A stretch of DNA of 6,670 nucleotides from assembly GCA_036005125.1 (NCBI GenBank), contig DASYQV010000358.1, positions 1-6,670 of the forward strand, in the 5' to 3' direction. The translations under genes and the position numbers were made by a program. The stretch's first letter is position 1, and each line of letters starts with the position of its first letter. This stretch comes from DASYQV01 sp036005125 (GTDB lineage: Bacteria > Acidobacteriota > Vicinamibacteria > Vicinamibacterales > UBA2999). This document shows positions 4,563-6,670 of the stretch, piece by piece. The notes below the pieces were generated by a model that saw only the letters and a program-made list of their open reading frames with translations, was not told the DNA's origin and ran no database searches.

Positions 4563-6386
4563 ATGGCCGAGCAGTACATCCTGGGGATGTCCGCCTTCTA
4601 TCACGACAGCGCGGCCTGCCTGCTGCGCGACGGCGAACTGGTCGCCGCGGCATCCGAAGAACGTTTCACGCGCAGAAAGGGCGATGCCGGCATTCCGGGG
4701 CACGCCGTGGCGTACTGTCTCGAGGCGGCGGGCATCGGCGTGTCAGATCTCCAGTACGTCGGCTTCTACGACAAGCCGCTGCTGAAGTTCGAACGAATCC
4801 TCGAGACCTATCTGGGCGTCGCGCCTCGCGGCTTCAAACCGTTCCTCATGGCGGGACCACTGTGGATCAAGGACAAGCTCTACATCGACCGGCAATTGAA
4901 GGAGCAGCTCGGCTACCGCGGCGAGATCCTGTATGCGGAGCACCACGAGGCCCACGCGGCCAGCGCGTTTTTCCCGTCGCCGTTCGAGCAGGCTGCGATT
5001 CTGACAATGGACGGCGTGGGCGAGTGGGCCACCGCCTCGATCGGCATCGGTCGCGGTCACGACTTCGAGATTCTCGACGAGCTGCACTGGCCCGATTCCC
5101 TCGGCCTGCTGTATTCGGCGTTCACGTATTACACCGGCTTCAAGGTGAATTCCGCCGAGTACAAGGTCATGGGCCTCGCACCGTACGGCCGACCCACCTA
5201 TGTGGACCGCATCTACAATGAGCTGCTCGATCTGAAGGAGGACGGCTCGTTCAGGCTGAATCAGAAGTACTTCAACTATCTGACCGGGCTGACTATGACC
5301 AATGGAACGTTCGACCGGCTGTTCGGAGGGCCGCCGCGTGCGCCCGAGGGCCCGTTGACCCGGCGCGATCTGGACCTCGCGCACTCCGTCCAGCTCGTGT
5401 GCGAGGAGATCATGCTGCGAATGGCGCGCACGGCGCACCGGAGGACCGGCCTCGAGAACCTGTGCCTCGCGGGCGGCGTTGCGCTCAACTGCGTCGGCAA
5501 CGGTCGTCTGCTGCGGGAAGGACCCTTCAAGAACATCTGGATCCAGCCGGCCGCTGGGGATGCAGGCGGCGCTCTCGGCGTCGCCCAGCTGATTCGCTAC
5601 CGCCACCTGGACACGCCGCGCGTCGCGCGCGCCGATCGCGACTCGATGAACGGCTCGTATCTCGGACCGGATTTCTCGGCCGCGCAGATTGAACGATTTC
5701 TGAAGACCACCGGCGCCGCCTACGTGAGGCTCGAGGAGGAGACGTTGCTGGATCGCGTCGCGCAGGATCTCGCCGCCGGGAAGGTTGTCGCGTGGTTCGA
5801 CGGCCGGATGGAATTCGGCCCGCGGGCGCTCGGCGCCAGGAGCATCCTCGGCGATCCGCGAAACCCGCACATGCAGGCGGAGATGAATCTCAAGATCAAG
5901 TTCCGCGAAGGCTTCCGGCCGTTTGCGCCATCGGTGCTCCGCGAGCGGGCCTCGGAGTACTTCGAGCTCGATACAGATTCGCCCTACATGCTCCTCGTCG
6001 CGCCGGTCCGGCACGAACATCGAATCCCACTCACCGCCGATCAACAGCAGCTTCAGGGACTCGACCAGTTGAAAGCGCCTCGCTCCGACATTCCCGCCGT
6101 GACGCACATCGATTACTCCGCGCGCATCCAGACCGTCACCGCTGATACGAATCGACGCTATTACGAGGTGATCCGCGCGTTCGAGCGCCGCACCGGCTGC
6201 CCCGTCGTGGTGAACACGTCGTTCAACGTCCGCGGTGAGCCAATCGTCTGCACGCCTGCTGACGCCTATCGCTGCTTCATGCGCACGCGCATCGACGCGC
6301 TCGTGCTCGGCCCGTTTCTCCTCGAAAAGCGCGCGCAACCACCGTCGTCCGACGAACAATGGCAGACAGAGTTTCCGCTCGATTGA
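4563..6386 (+). CDS. NodU/TobZ/SxtI-family O-carbamoyltransferase
   Basis: The product is 607 residues, the normal length for the family. These enzymes make carbamoyl-AMP from carbamoyl phosphate and ATP, then move the carbamoyl group to a hydroxyl of a sugar, antibiotic or other small molecule in the cytoplasm. The N-terminal half is the Kae1/ASKHA-like domain: GMSAFYHDSAACLL (8-21) is the phosphate-binding start, EERFTRRK (32-39) follows, HHEAH (127-131) supplies the HxxxH metal pair, DGVGE (150-154) a further ligand, and AGGVALNCVGNG (303-314) with PAAGDAGGALG (329-339) completes the site. The C-terminal YrdC-like domain has FGPRALGARSILGDPR (418-433), FREGFRPFAPSVL (447-459) and NTSFNVRGEP (551-560). 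All key residues are present, so it should be active. The ATG at 4563 gives the usual N-terminus; no clear ribosome site precedes it. It overlaps the SxtJ-like gene. The substrate cannot be deduced from this sequence. Confidence 0.95.
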   Translation: MAEQYILGMSAFYHDSAACLLRDGELVAAASEERFTRRKGDAGIPGHAVAYCLEAAGIGVSDLQYVGFYDKPLLKFERILETYLGVAPRGFKPFLMAGPLWIKDKLYIDRQLKEQLGYRGEILYAEHHEAHAASAFFPSPFEQAAILTMDGVGEWATASIGIGRGHDFEILDELHWPDSLGLLYSAFTYYTGFKVNSAEYKVMGLAPYGRPTYVDRIYNELLDLKEDGSFRLNQKYFNYLTGLTMTNGTFDRLFGGPPRAPEGPLTRRDLDLAHSVQLVCEEIMLRMARTAHRRTGLENLCLAGGVALNCVGNGRLLREGPFKNIWIQPAAGDAGGALGVAQLIRYRHLDTPRVARADRDSMNGSYLGPDFSAAQIERFLKTTGAAYVRLEEETLLDRVAQDLAAGKVVAWFDGRMEFGPRALGARSILGDPRNPHMQAEMNLKIKFREGFRPFAPSVLRERASEYFELDTDSPYMLLVAPVRHEHRIPLTADQQQLQGLDQLKAPRSDIPAVTHIDYSARIQTVTADTNRRYYEVIRAFERRTGCPVVVNTSFNVRGEPIVCTPADAYRCFMRTRIDALVLGPFLLEKRAQPPSSDEQWQTEFPLD

Positions 6387-6670
6387 CGTCGGAAGGTCGG
6401 CGTCGGTTCGGCCTCGCCGTCGGGGCGTCCTTCCTGACGATTGCGGTCATCGTGTGGTGGCGCGGCCGTCCAGGTGCCGCCAGCGTGCTCGCCACGCTTG
6501 GCGTGATGCTCGCCGTTGCAGGCCTCGCAATCCCGGCGCGCCTCGCGCCGATCGAGCAGGCGTGGATGGCGCTGGCGCACGCGATCTCCAAAGTGACGAC
6601 GCCAATCGTCATGGGTATCATGTATTTCCTGGTTGTCACGCCGATCGGCTTCGTGAGGAGACTGCTGGGC
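6359..6670 (+). CDS. SxtJ family small membrane protein, C-terminus cut by window edge
   Basis: The frame is open from the ATG at 6359 to the window end (104 codons) without a stop. The start lies inside the carbamoyltransferase gene, overlapping its last 28 bases in another frame, which implies translational coupling; no separate Shine-Dalgarno is seen. Residues 1-16 are polar and basic (RLTSEGRRRFG). Hydrophobic segments follow at about 17-34, 42-58 and 80-97, with the family-like motif IEQAWMALAHAISKVTTP (65-82) between the second and third, and FVRRLLG at the visible end. Size, topology and position directly after a carbamoyltransferase match the SxtJ family (named after the saxitoxin cluster gene), whose biochemical role is unknown. 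In related bacteria a DUF5989/SxtK-type short protein and an SGNH hydrolase or lipoprotein often come next; those would lie beyond this window. Confidence 0.85.
   Translation, partial: MADRVSARLTSEGRRRFGLAVGASFLTIAVIVWWRGRPGAASVLATLGVMLAVAGLAIPARLAPIEQAWMALAHAISKVTTPIVMGIMYFLVVTPIGFVRRLLG

Noticed and set aside
4743..6359. A 538-codon open frame on the minus strand
   Set aside because: It is the antisense shadow of the carbamoyltransferase gene, caused by high GC and third-position bias; its translation has no recognisable motif and is rich in Arg, Glu and His as such shadows are.
4563..6670. Saxitoxin biosynthesis locus
   Set aside because: Only the carbamoyltransferase and SxtJ-like genes are present; none of the core toxin genes (for example the sxtA polyketide-like synthase) is visible, and this gene pair is also found outside toxin clusters.

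Overview
The window is GC-rich with short intergenic gaps. The gene families (a cupredoxin-type lipoprotein, a one-heme cytochrome c next to a secreted YVTN beta-propeller, DUF2231, and a carbamoyltransferase with SxtJ) together with the GC-rich palindromic repeats suggest a soil or sediment bacterium such as an acidobacterium of the Vicinamibacteria type. That placement is inference; no rRNA or other marker gene is present.

Layout. (1) Positions 1-569, minus strand: the N-terminal part of an exported lipoprotein with a type-1 copper (cupredoxin) fold, cut by the window start. (2) 570-1350: no intact gene. It holds a 55-bp cloverleaf-like palindromic repeat, a decayed aldo/keto reductase read in several frames, and a diverged copy of a second palindrome family. 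(3) 1351-1836, plus: an intact DUF2231 four-helix membrane protein, ending in a strong hairpin terminator shared with the convergent gene. (4) 1933-3606, minus: a probable two-gene operon of a secreted c-type cytochrome followed by a secreted seven-bladed beta-propeller, both with good ribosome binding sites, with hairpins in the leader and between the genes. (5) 3668-4562: no intact gene. It holds a compound palindromic element (3689-3808), about 150 bases with nothing recognisable, and a YeeE/YedE (DUF395) membrane transporter pseudogene on the minus strand that needs four frame changes. (6) 4563-6670, plus: an intact 607-residue NodU/TobZ/SxtI-family carbamoyltransferase overlapping by 28 bases an SxtJ-family membrane protein that runs off the window.

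How it fits together. Three exported, probably redox-related proteins (cupredoxin, cytochrome c, propeller) point to electron-transfer chemistry outside the cytoplasmic membrane. The carbamoyltransferase/SxtJ pair is the start of a conserved module that resembles sxtI-sxtJ of saxitoxin clusters but is probably used on another substrate; it is the most interesting biology here. Two genes in this window (aldo/keto reductase, YeeE/YedE) are decaying, and both lie next to copies of the same palindromic repeat family.
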